64,000 nucleotides of DNA from Xanthobacter sp. YC-JY1 (GTDB taxonomy: Bacteria; Pseudomonadota; Alphaproteobacteria; Rhizobiales; Xanthobacteraceae), in the NCBI RefSeq assembly GCF_021730305.1, contig NZ_CP032674.1:3147001-3211000 (forward strand). Reading direction: 5' to 3'. Of this stretch, positions 16,926-25,680 are shown piece after piece. The translations under genes and the position numbers were made by a program. Below the pieces are notes generated by a model. That model searched no databases and had not been told where the DNA came from. It saw nothing but the letters and a program-made list of their open reading frames with translations. The first letter of the stretch is position 1; each line of letters begins with the position of its first letter.

Positions 16926-17693
16926 ATGAAGATTGAAGGGCGCGTCTTTCTCGTCACCGGTGGCGGCTCTGGCCTGGGCGCGGCGGTGTCGCGGATGGTG
17001 GTGGACAATGGGGGCCGCGTGGTCCTCGTCGACATCAATGCCGACGCCGGTGCCGCCATGGCCGCCGAACTCGGCGATGCCGCCCGCTTCCAGCGCGCCG
17101 ACGTGAGCAACGAAGCCGATGGCAAGGCCGCCATCCAACTCGCCCTCGACAGCTTCGGCCATGTTCACGGTCTCGTGAACTGCGCGGGCGTCGCCCCCGG
17201 TGAGAAGGTGGTCGGCCGCGACGGCCCGCACCGGCTCGAAAGCTTCGTGCGCGGCATCACCGTCAATCTCATCGGCACCTTCAACATGCTTCGACTCGCC
17301 GCCGATGCCATGGTGAAGGAAGAGCCGGATGGGGAGGGCGAGCGCGGCGTCATCGTCAACACCGCCTCCGTCGCCGCCTTCGACGGGCAGATCGGCCAGG
17401 CCGCCTATGCCGCCTCGAAGGGCGGCGTCGCCGCCCTCACCCTTCCGGTGGCGCGCGAGCTGGCGCGGTTCGGCATCCGCGTCGTCACCATCGCCCCCGG
17501 CATCTTCGAGACGCCCATGATGGCCGGCCTGCCACAGGACGTGCAGGACAGCCTCGGCAAGAGCGTGCCCTTCCCCTCGCGCCTAGGACGGCCGTCCGAA
17601 TATGCCGCCCTCGTCAAGCACATCTGCGAGAACAACATGCTGAACGGCGAGGTCATCCGCCTCGACGGCGCGCTGCGGATGGCGCCGCGCTGA
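16926..17693 (+). CDS. SDR family 3-hydroxyacyl-CoA dehydrogenase (type II / HSD17B10-like)
   Basis: A 255-residue short-chain dehydrogenase. The cofactor motif TGGGSGLG lies at about residues 11-18, NCAGV at about 88-92, and the catalytic Ser and Y-x3-K are in [23 protein letters not shown]. The length and ending ([18 protein letters not shown]) are typical of the type II 3-hydroxyacyl-CoA dehydrogenases that act on short and 2-methyl-branched substrates, as in isoleucine breakdown. The start follows a GGGAGGGG ribosome site. It is first in an operon with thiolase, acyl-CoA dehydrogenase and CoA transferase genes. No enoyl-CoA hydratase is in the operon. Confidence 0.9.
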   Translation: MKIEGRVFLVTGGGSGLGAAVSRMVVDNGGRVVLVDINADAGAAMAAELGDAARFQRADVSNEADGKAAIQLALDSFGHVHGLVNCAGVAPGEKVVGRDGPHRLESFVRGITVNLIGTFNMLRLAADAMVKEEPDGEGERGVIVNTASVAAFDGQIGQAAYAASKGGVAALTLPVARELARFGIRVVTIAPGIFETPMMAGLPQDVQDSLGKSVPFPSRLGRPSEYAALVKHICENNMLNGEVIRLDGALRMAPR

Positions 17694-17738
17694 GCCCTTC
17701 CCGCTGACGACTTCCTCCCGCGACCGGAGACAAGACTC

Positions 17739-18929
17739 ATGACGGCTTCCGACCCCATCGTCATCGTCGGCACCGCCCGCACGCCCATGGGCGGCTTTCA
17801 GGGCGACCTGAAGGATGTGGCCGCGCCCGCGCTCGGCGCCGCGGCCATCGGTGCCGCCCTCGCACGCGCCGGCCTCGCGCCGGATCAGGTGGAGGAAGTG
17901 GTGTTCGGCTGCGTGCTGCCGGCAGGCCTCGGCCAGGCCCCGGCGCGGCAGGCTGCGCTGGGCGCCGGCCTTCCTCTGTCCACCGGCGCCACCACGGTCA
18001 ACAAGATGTGCGGCTCGGGCATGAAGGCGGCCATGTTCGCCCATGACCTCCTCGCCGCCGGCTCCGCCTCCGTCGCGGTTGCGGGCGGCATGGAAAGCAT
18101 GACCAACGCGCCCTACCTGCTCGACCGCGCCCGCGGCGGCTACCGCATGGGGCACGGCAAGGTCATCGACCACATGTTCTTCGACGGCCTCGAGGATGCC
18201 TACGACAAGGGCCGCCTCATGGGCACCTTCGCGGAGGAGTGCGCGGAGGCCTACCAGTTCACCCGCGAGGCGCAGGACGCCTTCGCCATCGCCTCCCTCA
18301 CCAAGGCACAGAAGGCCATGGCAGATGGCGCCTTCGACCAGGAGATCACGCCCGTCACCGTGAAGGCCGGCAAGACCGAGCGCGTGGTGGCGGCAGACGA
18401 GCAGCCGCCCAAGGCGAAGCTGGACAAGATCCCGACGCTGAAGCCCGCCTTCCGCGATGGCGGCACGGTGACCGCGGCGAACTCCTCTTCCATCTCCGAC
18501 GGCGCGGCCGCCCTCGTGCTCATGCGCCGCTCGGAGGCGGAGAAGCGCGGCCTCACGCCGCTCGCCGCCATCGTCGGCCATTCCACCCACGCCCAGGCGC
18601 CGAACCTCTTCACCACGGCTCCCATCGGCGCGGTGCAGAAGCTCGCCGGGAAGACCGGCTGGGATCTGAAGGACGTGGACCTGTTCGAGATCAACGAGGC
18701 GTTCGCCGTGGTGCCCATGGCCGCCATGCGCGACCTCGGCCTGCCCGAGGACAAGGTGAACGTCCACGGCGGCGCCTGCGCCCTCGGCCATCCCATCGGG
18801 GCTTCGGGGGCCCGGGTGATGGTGACGCTGCTGGCGGCACTGGAGCGCTACGGGCTCAAGCGTGGCATCGCCTCGCTGTGCATCGGCGGCGGCGAGGCGA
18901 CGGCGGTAGCCATCGAGCGCCTGAGCTGA
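17739..18929 (+). CDS. Acetyl-CoA C-acyltransferase (thiolase)
   Basis: A 396-residue thiolase. The acyl-accepting cysteine is C91 in NKMCGSGMKA; the other catalytic residues are H351 in ALGHPIGASGA and C381 in SLCIGGGEA, with the NEAF loop (EINEAFAVV) also present. It cleaves 3-ketoacyl-CoA (or 2-methylacetoacetyl-CoA) with CoA to acetyl-CoA and a shorter acyl-CoA. It could also work in the condensing direction toward polyhydroxyalkanoate, but the neighbours are degradative. It starts 45 bases after the dehydrogenase stop. Confidence 0.93.
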   Translation: MTASDPIVIVGTARTPMGGFQGDLKDVAAPALGAAAIGAALARAGLAPDQVEEVVFGCVLPAGLGQAPARQAALGAGLPLSTGATTVNKMCGSGMKAAMFAHDLLAAGSASVAVAGGMESMTNAPYLLDRARGGYRMGHGKVIDHMFFDGLEDAYDKGRLMGTFAEECAEAYQFTREAQDAFAIASLTKAQKAMADGAFDQEITPVTVKAGKTERVVAADEQPPKAKLDKIPTLKPAFRDGGTVTAANSSSISDGAAALVLMRRSEAEKRGLTPLAAIVGHSTHAQAPNLFTTAPIGAVQKLAGKTGWDLKDVDLFEINEAFAVVPMAAMRDLGLPEDKVNVHGGACALGHPIGASGARVMVTLLAALERYGLKRGIASLCIGGGEATAVAIERLS

Positions 18930-18972
18930 GGTCACCAAAGACATCTAACAACAAGAACCGGAGGAGCGTGCC

Positions 18973-20100
18973 ATGATCCTCACCGAAACCCAGGTGGCCA
19001 TCCGCGACGCGGTGCGTGCCTTCGCCTCCGAGCGCCTCGCGCCCGGAGCCGCGGCGCGGGACAGGGAGCATCGCTTTCCCGGCGAGGAGCTGAAGGAGCT
19101 GGGCGCCCTCGGCTTCCTTGGCATGCTGGTGCCCGAGGACCACGGCGGCTCTGCCACAGATCTCGTCTCCTATGCCCTCGCGCTAGAGGAGATCGCGGCG
19201 GCGGACGGTGCGTGCTCCACCATTGTCAGCGTGCACTCGTCTGTCGGCTGCATGCCCATCGTCAAGTTCGGCACGCCGGCGCAGAAGGAGCGTTTCCTGC
19301 CGAAGCTCGCCTCCGGCGAATGGATCGGCGGCTTTGCCCTCACCGAGCCGCAGGCCGGATCGGACGCCGCCGCCCTGCGCACCCGTGCCCGCCGGGACGG
19401 CGATCACTACGTGCTCTCCGGCGCCAAGCAGTTCATAACGTCGGGCAAGAACGGCGATGTCATCATCGTCTTCGCCGTCACCGACCCGGACGCGGGCAAG
19501 AAGGGCATTTCCGCCTTCATCGTGCCCACCGACACGCCCGGCTACGAGGTGGTGCGGGTGGAGGAGAAGCTCGGTCAGCACTCCTCCGATACCTGCCAGC
19601 TCGCCTTCAACGACATGCGCCTGCCCGCCGACCTGCGGCTTGGCTCCGAAGGCGAGGGCCTCAAGATCGCCCTCTCGAACCTGGAAGGCGGGCGCATCGG
19701 CATCGCCTCCCAGTGCGTCGGCATGGCACGGGCGGCATTCGAGGCAGCGCGGACCTATGCGAAGGAGCGCGTGACCTTCGGCAAGCCCATCATGGAGCAT
19801 CAGGCGGTCGCCTTCCGCCTCGCCGACATGGCGACCCGCATCGAGGCGGCGCGCCAGATGGTGCTACACGCCGCCTCCCTGCGCGAGGCCGGCCTGCCCT
19901 GCCTCACCGAGGCGTCCATGGCGAAGCTGTTCGCGTCCGAGATGGCGGAGCAGGTGTGCTCCTCCGCCATCCAGACCTTCGGCGGCTACGGCTACCTGGC
20001 GGACTTCCCGGTGGAGCGCATCTATCGCGACGTGCGGGTGTGCCAGATCTATGAGGGCACCAGCGACGTGCAGCGCATCGTGATTGCGCGGGGGCTGTGA
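18973..20100 (+). CDS. Acyl-CoA dehydrogenase
   Basis: A 375-residue flavoprotein with the three acyl-CoA dehydrogenase domains. It shows [18 protein letters not shown] in the FAD/substrate loop, and QTFGGYGY followed by [14 protein letters not shown], where the glutamate at about 361 is at the catalytic-base position of short-chain enzymes. It makes the 2,3-enoyl-CoA and passes electrons to ETF. The ATG follows GGAGG (CCGGAGGAGCG..). Its stop overlaps the start of the CoA transferase gene (GTGATG), so the operon is translationally coupled there. Chain-length or branch preference cannot be read directly. Confidence 0.93.
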   Translation: MILTETQVAIRDAVRAFASERLAPGAAARDREHRFPGEELKELGALGFLGMLVPEDHGGSATDLVSYALALEEIAAADGACSTIVSVHSSVGCMPIVKFGTPAQKERFLPKLASGEWIGGFALTEPQAGSDAAALRTRARRDGDHYVLSGAKQFITSGKNGDVIIVFAVTDPDAGKKGISAFIVPTDTPGYEVVRVEEKLGQHSSDTCQLAFNDMRLPADLRLGSEGEGLKIALSNLEGGRIGIASQCVGMARAAFEAARTYAKERVTFGKPIMEHQAVAFRLADMATRIEAARQMVLHAASLREAGLPCLTEASMAKLFASEMAEQVCSSAIQTFGGYGYLADFPVERIYRDVRVCQIYEGTSDVQRIVIARGL

Positions 20101-21260
20101 TGGTGGAGACCCCCTCCCCCGCCCCCCGCGGCCCCCTCGCCGGCATCCGCGTCGTCGACCTCTCCCGGCTCGCCCCCGGCCCCTATTGCACCATGCTGCT
20201 CGCGGATTTCGGGGCGGAGGTGATCGTGGTGGGCGGCGGACGAGCCGGCGTTGCCATTCCGGAATTCTCCCGCGGCAAGCGGCATATCTCCCTCGACCTG
20301 AAAGCACCCGCCGGGCGGGCGGCGCTGCACGCGCTGGTGAAGACCGCCGACGTGCTGGTGGAAGGCTTCCGCCCCGGCGTCGCCGACCGGATCGGGGCGG
20401 GCTATGAGACGCTGGCGGCGCTCAATCCGCGCCTCGTCTACTGCTCGTTGACCGGCTTCGGGCAGGACGGCCCCCGCGCGCTGGAGGCGGGGCACGACAT
20501 CACCTATCTCGCGCTGGCCGGCGTGCTCGGTTCGATGGGGCCGAAGGACGGCCCGCCCCAGGCGCCGCTCAACCTCGTCGCGGACTTCGCCGGCGGCAGC
20601 CTGATCGCCGCGCTGGGCATCCTCGCCGCGGTGATCGAGGCGAAGAGCACCGGACAGGGCCAGAAGATCGACGCCGCCATGGTCGACGGCGCGCTCTCCA
20701 TGATGGCGATGCACTGGCCGCTCTGGAAGACACCCCACTGGCCCGCACGGGGCGACGGGCTGCTCGGCGGCGGGACACCCTTCTATCGTTCCTATCGCTG
20801 CGCTGACGGCGGGTTCATCGCTGTGGGCGCGCTAGAGCGGGGCTTCTTTGAAGCACTGTGGCGGCGTCTCGACCTAGGCGAGCCGCCGGACCACATGAGA
20901 CGCGACCTGTGGCCGGAGATTGAACGCACCCTGGAGGCCGCCTTCACGGCGCAACCACGCGACCATTGGACCGCCCTGTTCGCGGGGACGGACGCCTGCG
21001 TCGCGCCGGTTCTGGCGCCGGACGAGGTGTGGAGCGATCCCCACATCGCAGCCCGGCATCCGGAGAGCGGGCCGAACCGCGTGCCCGCCGTTCCCCGCCT
21101 CTCCCGCACGCCGGCGCAAGCCCGCCCGCTCGATCTCGGCGACTGCACCGCAGAGGTGCTGCGCGAGGCCGGCCTTAGCGACGAGGACATTGCCGCCGCG
21201 GCTGCATCCGCCGACTCGGGGGGCCGCTCCGGCCTCGACTGGCCGCCGGAGCTGCGCTGA
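20100..21260 (+). CDS. CaiB/BaiF CoA-transferase family protein (2-methylacyl-CoA racemase-like)
   Basis: A 386-residue family III CoA transferase-fold protein. Features include LAGIRVVDLSRLAPGPYCTMLLADFGAEVI at the N-terminus, the RGKR segment, ADVLVEGFRPG, and GHDITYLALAGVLG, where D133 (after H132) is at the position of the catalytic aspartate. The context of a 2-methylacyl-type dehydrogenase and thiolase fits the racemase branch (AMACR), which interconverts R and S 2-methylacyl-CoA, but a CoA transfer role is possible. A GTG one codon earlier could also serve as start. It ends two bases before the convergent ABM gene. Confidence 0.88.
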   Translation: MVETPSPAPRGPLAGIRVVDLSRLAPGPYCTMLLADFGAEVIVVGGGRAGVAIPEFSRGKRHISLDLKAPAGRAALHALVKTADVLVEGFRPGVADRIGAGYETLAALNPRLVYCSLTGFGQDGPRALEAGHDITYLALAGVLGSMGPKDGPPQAPLNLVADFAGGSLIAALGILAAVIEAKSTGQGQKIDAAMVDGALSMMAMHWPLWKTPHWPARGDGLLGGGTPFYRSYRCADGGFIAVGALERGFFEALWRRLDLGEPPDHMRRDLWPEIERTLEAAFTAQPRDHWTALFAGTDACVAPVLAPDEVWSDPHIAARHPESGPNRVPAVPRLSRTPAQARPLDLGDCTAEVLREAGLSDEDIAAAAASADSGGRSGLDWPPELR

Positions 21261-21262
21261 CT

Positions 21263-21637
21263 TCAGAAGGTGGGATGGGCCGCGGCTGCCTTTGACTTAT
21301 GCAAAGCGCGGCTGTCGTCCGGCGCCTCGTCGCGCTCGAACATGCCATAGTCGCGCACCACGGCGGCGACCCTCAGGCGATAGTCGCGGAACACGCCGGC
21401 CCGCCCGGCCGCCTGCGTCCTGCGATGGGAGGTGAGGTTGCGCCAAGCCTTCACCGATTCCTCATCGCGCCAGATGGAGAGCGAGAGCATCTTGCCCGGA
21501 TTGGTGAGGCTCTCGAACCGCTCGACCGAGATGAAGCCGTCCATCTTCTCAAGGTCCACGCGCAGGCGCGCGGCAAGATCGAGATAGGTGTCGCGCTGGC
21601 CCTCGGCCGGCCACACCTCGAAAATGATGGCGATCAT
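21263..21637 (-). CDS. Antibiotic biosynthesis monooxygenase (ABM) domain protein
   Basis: The 124-residue protein has the ABM ferredoxin-like fold pattern: MIAIIFEVWPAEGQRDTYLDLAARLR, DGFISVERFESLTNPGKMLSLSIWRDEESVKAWRN, and a C-terminal strand with FRDYRLRVAAVVRDYG. Members include quinol-type monooxygenases, heme-degrading enzymes and many small enzymes of unknown role. The start follows GAGGGGGGC. It is the last gene of a leftward group headed by a membrane hydroxylase. It could act on a product of that pathway, but nothing in the sequence fixes a substrate. Confidence 0.85.
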   Translation of the reverse strand: MIAIIFEVWPAEGQRDTYLDLAARLRVDLEKMDGFISVERFESLTNPGKMLSLSIWRDEESVKAWRNLTSHRRTQAAGRAGVFRDYRLRVAAVVRDYGMFERDEAPDDSRALHKSKAAAAHPTF

Positions 21638-21671
21638 GCCCCCCTCTTCCCCTTCTTGTTTTTGGCCCGGA

Positions 21672-21857
21672 CTAGACCTTGTCGCCCGGCCGACGCTGCA
21701 CCTCCGGGAACACCCACATGGCGACGACCATGAAGACGCCGAGGAAGGCAACCGCATATTTGGGTCCCTCCTGCCCGAGCGCCGCCTGGAAGGCATAGCC
21801 CGCCGCCGCAACGGCGAGGACGACGAGGGAGAGGATGAACTTGATGTGGGTTGGCAT
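21672..21857 (-). CDS. Small two-span membrane protein
   Basis: A 61-residue protein, MPTHIKFILSLVVLAVAA..., with two hydrophobic segments (about residues 5-24 and 34-51) joined by a short QEGPKYA turn and a charged tail (EVQRRPGDKV). The start has GAGGGG upstream. Base composition and codon use fit the neighbours. No family is recognised. Its place between a four-span membrane protein and the ABM gene, in the same direction, suggests part of one membrane-associated unit. Confidence 0.7.
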   Translation of the reverse strand: MPTHIKFILSLVVLAVAAAGYAFQAALGQEGPKYAVAFLGVFMVVAMWVFPEVQRRPGDKV

Positions 21858-21900
21858 GGGATTTCCCCTCTTGCTGGCCGGACGGTGCCGGCGCTGACCT

Positions 21901-22293
21901 TCAGATGAGGGCGCCGCCGCCGGGAATCGCGGCCCAGACGGCGAGCGCCATTGCCTGGAGCGCAATCAACGCGGCGAGGCCACGGCGTCCATCACGGAAC
22001 GATGTCGGCAGCAGATCGAACGGTGCCGGAGCGAACAGCAGCACGAGGCCGCCGACGACGATGAGGCTGGTGAGGCGCAGGTTGGCGTAGCCGTAGACCA
22101 GCGCCGCAGCCGCCAGCGCCAGCCACAGCAGGCTGTTTACCAGAACGAGGGCGCGCCCCCCCGCCTGCCGCGCCCCCACCGGACGGGTGCTCGCCGGGAA
22201 CATGCCTGAGAGCACGAGGAAACCGAGGCAGGCCGCCGTCCACAGCCCCGCGAAGATCGCGAGGCCGGCCACATTGGGTTCGATCGCGGCCAT
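21901..22293 (-). CDS. Four-span hypothetical membrane protein
   Basis: A 130-residue protein with four predicted membrane segments at about residues 8-28, 45-65, 70-88 and 105-124, and an APAPFDLLPTSFRDGRRG loop between the third and fourth. I do not recognise the family. Its ATG is just four bases after the stop of the hydroxylase gene, with GAGGGC overlapping that stop, so the two are translationally linked. It may be a partner, for example in quinone or substrate access, but this is inference only. Confidence 0.75.
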   Translation of the reverse strand: MAAIEPNVAGLAIFAGLWTAACLGFLVLSGMFPASTRPVGARQAGGRALVLVNSLLWLALAAAALVYGYANLRLTSLIVVGGLVLLFAPAPFDLLPTSFRDGRRGLAALIALQAMALAVWAAIPGGGALI

Positions 22294-22297
22294 GCCC

Positions 22298-23095
22298 TCA
22301 CTCCGCCGGAGCGACATGGGCGGAGCCGCCCGTCTTGCTCTTCGGGGTGCGCGCGGTGCGCCGCATGTCGGTCTTCAGATGGCGGGTGTCATAGCCATTG
22401 AAGAGATGGCCGAGGAGCCCGCGGTTGAGGTCCGACGTGCCGAACGCCCAGTCCATGATGGGGAAGGTGAGGTTCATGTTGCGCTCCATCATGAGCGACT
22501 GATTGTGGTGCGCGGCGTGGTGGCGGCGATTGGTGTTGATGAAGGGGACGTTCCGCACGAACCAGTTCTCATCGATGTGCGTGGTGAAGTGCATGAATTC
22601 GTAGAGCAGATAGACCGAGGTGGTCGTGGCGATGAACAGCCAGCCCACGTTCGGCGAGACCAGCCAGCCGAACACGATGGCGCCGGGAATGGACATGAGC
22701 GTGAAGGTCACCAGCGCATAGGGCGGGAAGAAGGTGACGCGCCAGTCATGATGCCCAGCAAAGCGCATCTCTTCCTCGGTGAAGAACTGGTGATGCATCA
22801 GCGTGTGGCGGTTATAGACCGCGCGGAACAGCGGAAAGCTCGACGGCCGGTGCATCACGTAGCGGTGGAGCCACCACTCGAAAAAATTGCAGAACAGGAA
22901 CACGACCGGAATGGTCAACCACTCCCACCAGCGGATCGCGTGCATGTTCGAGGTGTAGATGTAGAGGGCGGTGAAGCCGATCGTGTAGATGATGGCGATG
23001 TGCAGCCAGCCATTATACCAGCCGGTGACGCGCTCGCGGTAGGTCGCGCGGTATTTGCGCTGCCGATCCGTCATGGGGCTCGAGGTGAGTTCCAT
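22298..23095 (-). CDS. Fatty acid hydroxylase / sterol desaturase superfamily membrane protein
   Basis: The 265-residue membrane protein carries the histidine clusters of the membrane di-iron hydroxylases: HRYVMH (H77, H82), RHTLMHHQF (H97, H101, H102), FMHFTTH (H169, H173) and RRHHAAHH (H192-197). These bind two irons in enzymes that hydroxylate or desaturate lipid-like substrates with O2. About four membrane segments flank them. The start at MELTSS follows GGGAG. It is first in a leftward group and faces an ABC importer/alcohol dehydrogenase operon across a 418-base gap. The substrate is not known. Confidence 0.88.
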   Translation of the reverse strand: MELTSSPMTDRQRKYRATYRERVTGWYNGWLHIAIIYTIGFTALYIYTSNMHAIRWWEWLTIPVVFLFCNFFEWWLHRYVMHRPSSFPLFRAVYNRHTLMHHQFFTEEEMRFAGHHDWRVTFFPPYALVTFTLMSIPGAIVFGWLVSPNVGWLFIATTTSVYLLYEFMHFTTHIDENWFVRNVPFINTNRRHHAAHHNQSLMMERNMNLTFPIMDWAFGTSDLNRGLLGHLFNGYDTRHLKTDMRRTARTPKSKTGGSAHVAPAE

Positions 23096-23434
23096 CGCTC
23101 TCTCCCTTGCGCGCTGTCGGTGCGCGCCATTGTATTGATTCTCTCGGCGCCGCTTGGGGGCGCCGGCTCCTGAACACCCCGACTGCTGAACGCGCCGGTG
23201 CCTGGAGCCGTCGCCCGCCCCAGCTCCCTCGCGCCCGGACGGGGGAAGGATGCTCCGCGACGGCGGATGCACCAGTAATATGTCAGCCACACATCATATG
23301 CAAGGCATCGATCCAGCGCCACCGGAAGCCTGACAGCCCGTGAATGCGACCAAAGTTCAACAACTTAACAATTTGATTCAGTTCAATTTTTCCGACCAGC
23401 CTTCCTTAAAAATGATCCAGATCAAAAAAGCTGC

Positions 23435-23467
23435 TTGCAGGCATTCTTTTGGCATATCTATGATATG
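23435..23467 (+). promoter_or_regulatory. Promoter with palindromic operator for the importer/alcohol dehydrogenase operon
   Basis: TTGCAG (23435-23440) and TATGAT (23459-23464) are 18 bases apart and fit a housekeeping promoter, giving a leader of about 43 bases before the binding-protein ATG. The 15-base sequence CATATCTATGATATG (23453-23467) is an exact inverted repeat around TAT and covers the -10 box, as a repressor site would. The sequence ATATGTCAG just after it also occurs at 23277-23285, on the desaturase side. The rest of the 418-base gap is AT-rich with no gene. The GntR gene at the end of the operon is a likely repressor (inference). Confidence 0.6.
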
Positions 23468-23513
23468 TCAGTTCACGAAGGCGGGCACGAGACCTGCCTA
23501 GGGGAGGACGCCA

Positions 23514-24788
23514 ATGAACATTTCTCGCCGCACATTGATGCGGGGGATCGGTGCTGCCGGTCTCGCCGCTGCCGCTCCGGGGGTTTTCTCCCCGGCCATC
23601 GCCCAGTCCAAGCCGGTGCGCATCGGCATTCTTGCACCGCGCTCCGGAGCCATGGGCACGGTGGGCGAATGCGGAGTCCGCGCGGTGCAATGGGCGGCTG
23701 AGCGGATGAACAAGGATGGCGGCATAGCCGGCCGCCCGATCGAACTGGTGTTCGAGGAAGAGACCTCGCCGAAGGACACCATCGAGCGGTTCCGCCGCCT
23801 GGCGCTGCAGGAGAAGGTGGACTGCGTGCAGGGCCTCATCTCCACCGGCGTGTCGCTCGGCGTCGCGCCTGTGGCGGAGGAGGAGCAGGCGCTCCTCATC
23901 ATGTGGGACGGCACCACCCAGGACGGCGTCAAGGAAGCGATGCCGAAGTCGCGCTACGTCTTCCGCTCCACCGACAATGAATGCGAGGCGGTGATAGCCT
24001 CGCTGCTTGCGATCAAATACTTCAAGGGTAAGATCAAGCGCATCGCCGGCATCAATCCGGACTATTCCTATGGCCGCAACAACTGGGAGGCTTTCCAGCA
24101 GATCCTGAAACGCGCGGGCGTCGAAGTGGAGGTGGTGGCCGAGCAGTGGCCGAAGGTCGGCACCATGGACCTCACCTCCCACGTCGCAGCGCTGAAGGCG
24201 GCCAAACCCGACTTCATCTTCTCCTCCATGCTGTTCGCGGACCTACCCGTATTCATGAAGCAGGGATCCGCCGCCGGATTGTTCGAGGGCGTGAACCTCG
24301 CGCTGCCCGCCGCCGGCTGGCAGATCAACCAGCTGAAGAAGGAGTTCATGCCCGAGAATATCGTCTTCGGGCACAACACGCTCTACTTCGCCCTGCCCAA
24401 TGCCTCGCCGCTTCAGAAGGCGTTCGTGGAAGATTACATGGGCCGCTACAAGGAGGCGCCGCACTGGGAGGCGGATCGCGCCTATTTTGCGCTCGCCGCC
24501 TACAAGGCCGGCGTGGAGGCGGCGGCCAAGGCCACCGGGCGCTGGCCCAAGCTCAACGAGATCATCGAATCGATCCCCAAGCAGAAGGTGGAGAGCCTCG
24601 GCGGGCCGGGCCAGTTCCGCGCCGACAAGATCGCCGAGCAGACCTTCTACCAGGGCCTTTCCACCAACCAGAATTCCTACGACTTCCCGACGCTGAAGAC
24701 GGTGGACAGCTTCACCGCCGACCAGCTCCAGAAGCCGCCGGGCATGGACTTCTGGGAATGGCTCAAGACCTCCAAGCTTCCCGTCTGA
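23514..24788 (+). CDS. Branched-chain amino acid-type ABC transporter substrate-binding protein (Tat signal)
   Basis: A 424-residue periplasmic binding protein of the Leu/Ile/Val (Peripla_BP_6) type. The N-terminus MNISRRTLMRGIGAAGLAAAAPG is a twin-arginine signal with cleavage near AIAQ. The mature domain starts with PVRIGILAPRSGAMG and has the two-lobe pattern. The start follows GGGGAGGA. Members of this family bind many carboxylates and aromatics, not only amino acids. It is first in a six-gene operon that ends in an alcohol dehydrogenase, so the ligand may be an alcohol precursor rather than an amino acid (inference). Confidence 0.92.
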   Translation: MNISRRTLMRGIGAAGLAAAAPGVFSPAIAQSKPVRIGILAPRSGAMGTVGECGVRAVQWAAERMNKDGGIAGRPIELVFEEETSPKDTIERFRRLALQEKVDCVQGLISTGVSLGVAPVAEEEQALLIMWDGTTQDGVKEAMPKSRYVFRSTDNECEAVIASLLAIKYFKGKIKRIAGINPDYSYGRNNWEAFQQILKRAGVEVEVVAEQWPKVGTMDLTSHVAALKAAKPDFIFSSMLFADLPVFMKQGSAAGLFEGVNLALPAAGWQINQLKKEFMPENIVFGHNTLYFALPNASPLQKAFVEDYMGRYKEAPHWEADRAYFALAAYKAGVEAAAKATGRWPKLNEIIESIPKQKVESLGGPGQFRADKIAEQTFYQGLSTNQNSYDFPTLKTVDSFTADQLQKPPGMDFWEWLKTSKLPV

Positions 24789-24798
24789 GGAGCGCCGC

Positions 24799-25680
24799 GT
24801 GACCGTCTTCCTCGACGTCCTCCTCGGCGGCGTGTTTCACGCCGCCATTCTCTTCCTCGTCGCCGCCGGGCTCCAGCTGGTGTTCGGCGTGCAGAAGGTC
24901 ATCAACCTCGCCTGCGGTTCCTTCTATGCGCTGGGCGCCTATTTCGGCATCACAGCCGTGGGCCTCGCCTCGGCCGTGGGCTTTCCGGCCTGGACCGTTC
25001 TCCCGGTGCTCGTTCTCGCGGGGCTGGTGATCGGCCTCGTGGGCCTGCCGGTGGAGCGCATATTGCGGACCGTCTATCGGCGGGACGAGAGCTATCAATT
25101 GCTCCTGACCTTCGGGCTGCTCCTGATGTTCCAGGACGTGTTCCGCTTCTTCTGGGGCGCGACGCCGCGGACATTGGACAATGCCTATCTCGCATACGGC
25201 ACGGCCGAATTCCTCGGCCTTCGGGTGCCCACCTACAACCTCCTCGTGATCGCCGCTTCCATCGCCATCGCGGTCGCGCTCGGCGCGTTCCTGCAGAGGA
25301 CGCGCACGGGGCGCATCATCCGCGCCACGGCGGAAAACCGGGACATGAGCGAGGGTCTCGGCGTCAATTCCTCCCGCGTGTTCGCCGCCGTGTTCACGGT
25401 CGGCTGCATGCTCGGCACGGTGGGCGGCGCGCTGGTGGTGCCAGCCTCGGCCTCCTCCCTCGACATGGCGGTGGAGCTGGTGGTGGAAGCCTTCGCGGTG
25501 GTTGTCATCGGCGGGCTCGGCTCCATGCGCGGCGCGCTGGCCGGTGCACTCATCGTCGGCCTTATCCGTGCAGCGGCCATCATGGTGCTGCCCGAGGCCG
25601 AGATTCTCTCCATCTATCTGGTCGTCATCGCCGTGCTCATCCTGCGGCCGGCCGGACTTTTCGGAAAGGCAATGGCATGA
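24799..25680 (+). CDS. Branched-chain amino acid-type ABC transporter permease (LivH-like)
   Basis: A 293-residue inner-membrane protein with about eight membrane segments. The N-terminal AAGLQLVFGVQKVINLACGSFYALGAYFG and the C-terminal VVVIGGLGSMRGALAGALIVG are LivH signatures. The start is GTG, with GGAG six bases upstream, ten bases after the binding-protein stop. It forms the translocation pore with the LivM-like partner, whose ATG overlaps its stop. Confidence 0.92.
   Translation: MTVFLDVLLGGVFHAAILFLVAAGLQLVFGVQKVINLACGSFYALGAYFGITAVGLASAVGFPAWTVLPVLVLAGLVIGLVGLPVERILRTVYRRDESYQLLLTFGLLLMFQDVFRFFWGATPRTLDNAYLAYGTAEFLGLRVPTYNLLVIAASIAIAVALGAFLQRTRTGRIIRATAENRDMSEGLGVNSSRVFAAVFTVGCMLGTVGGALVVPASASSLDMAVELVVEAFAVVVIGGLGSMRGALAGALIVGLIRAAAIMVLPEAEILSIYLVVIAVLILRPAGLFGKAMA

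Noticed and set aside
23251-23343. Sigma-54 promoter in the divergent gap
   Set aside because: TGGCA-like strings occur, but no TTGC at the required spacing; the sigma-70-like pair at 23435-23464 is better.
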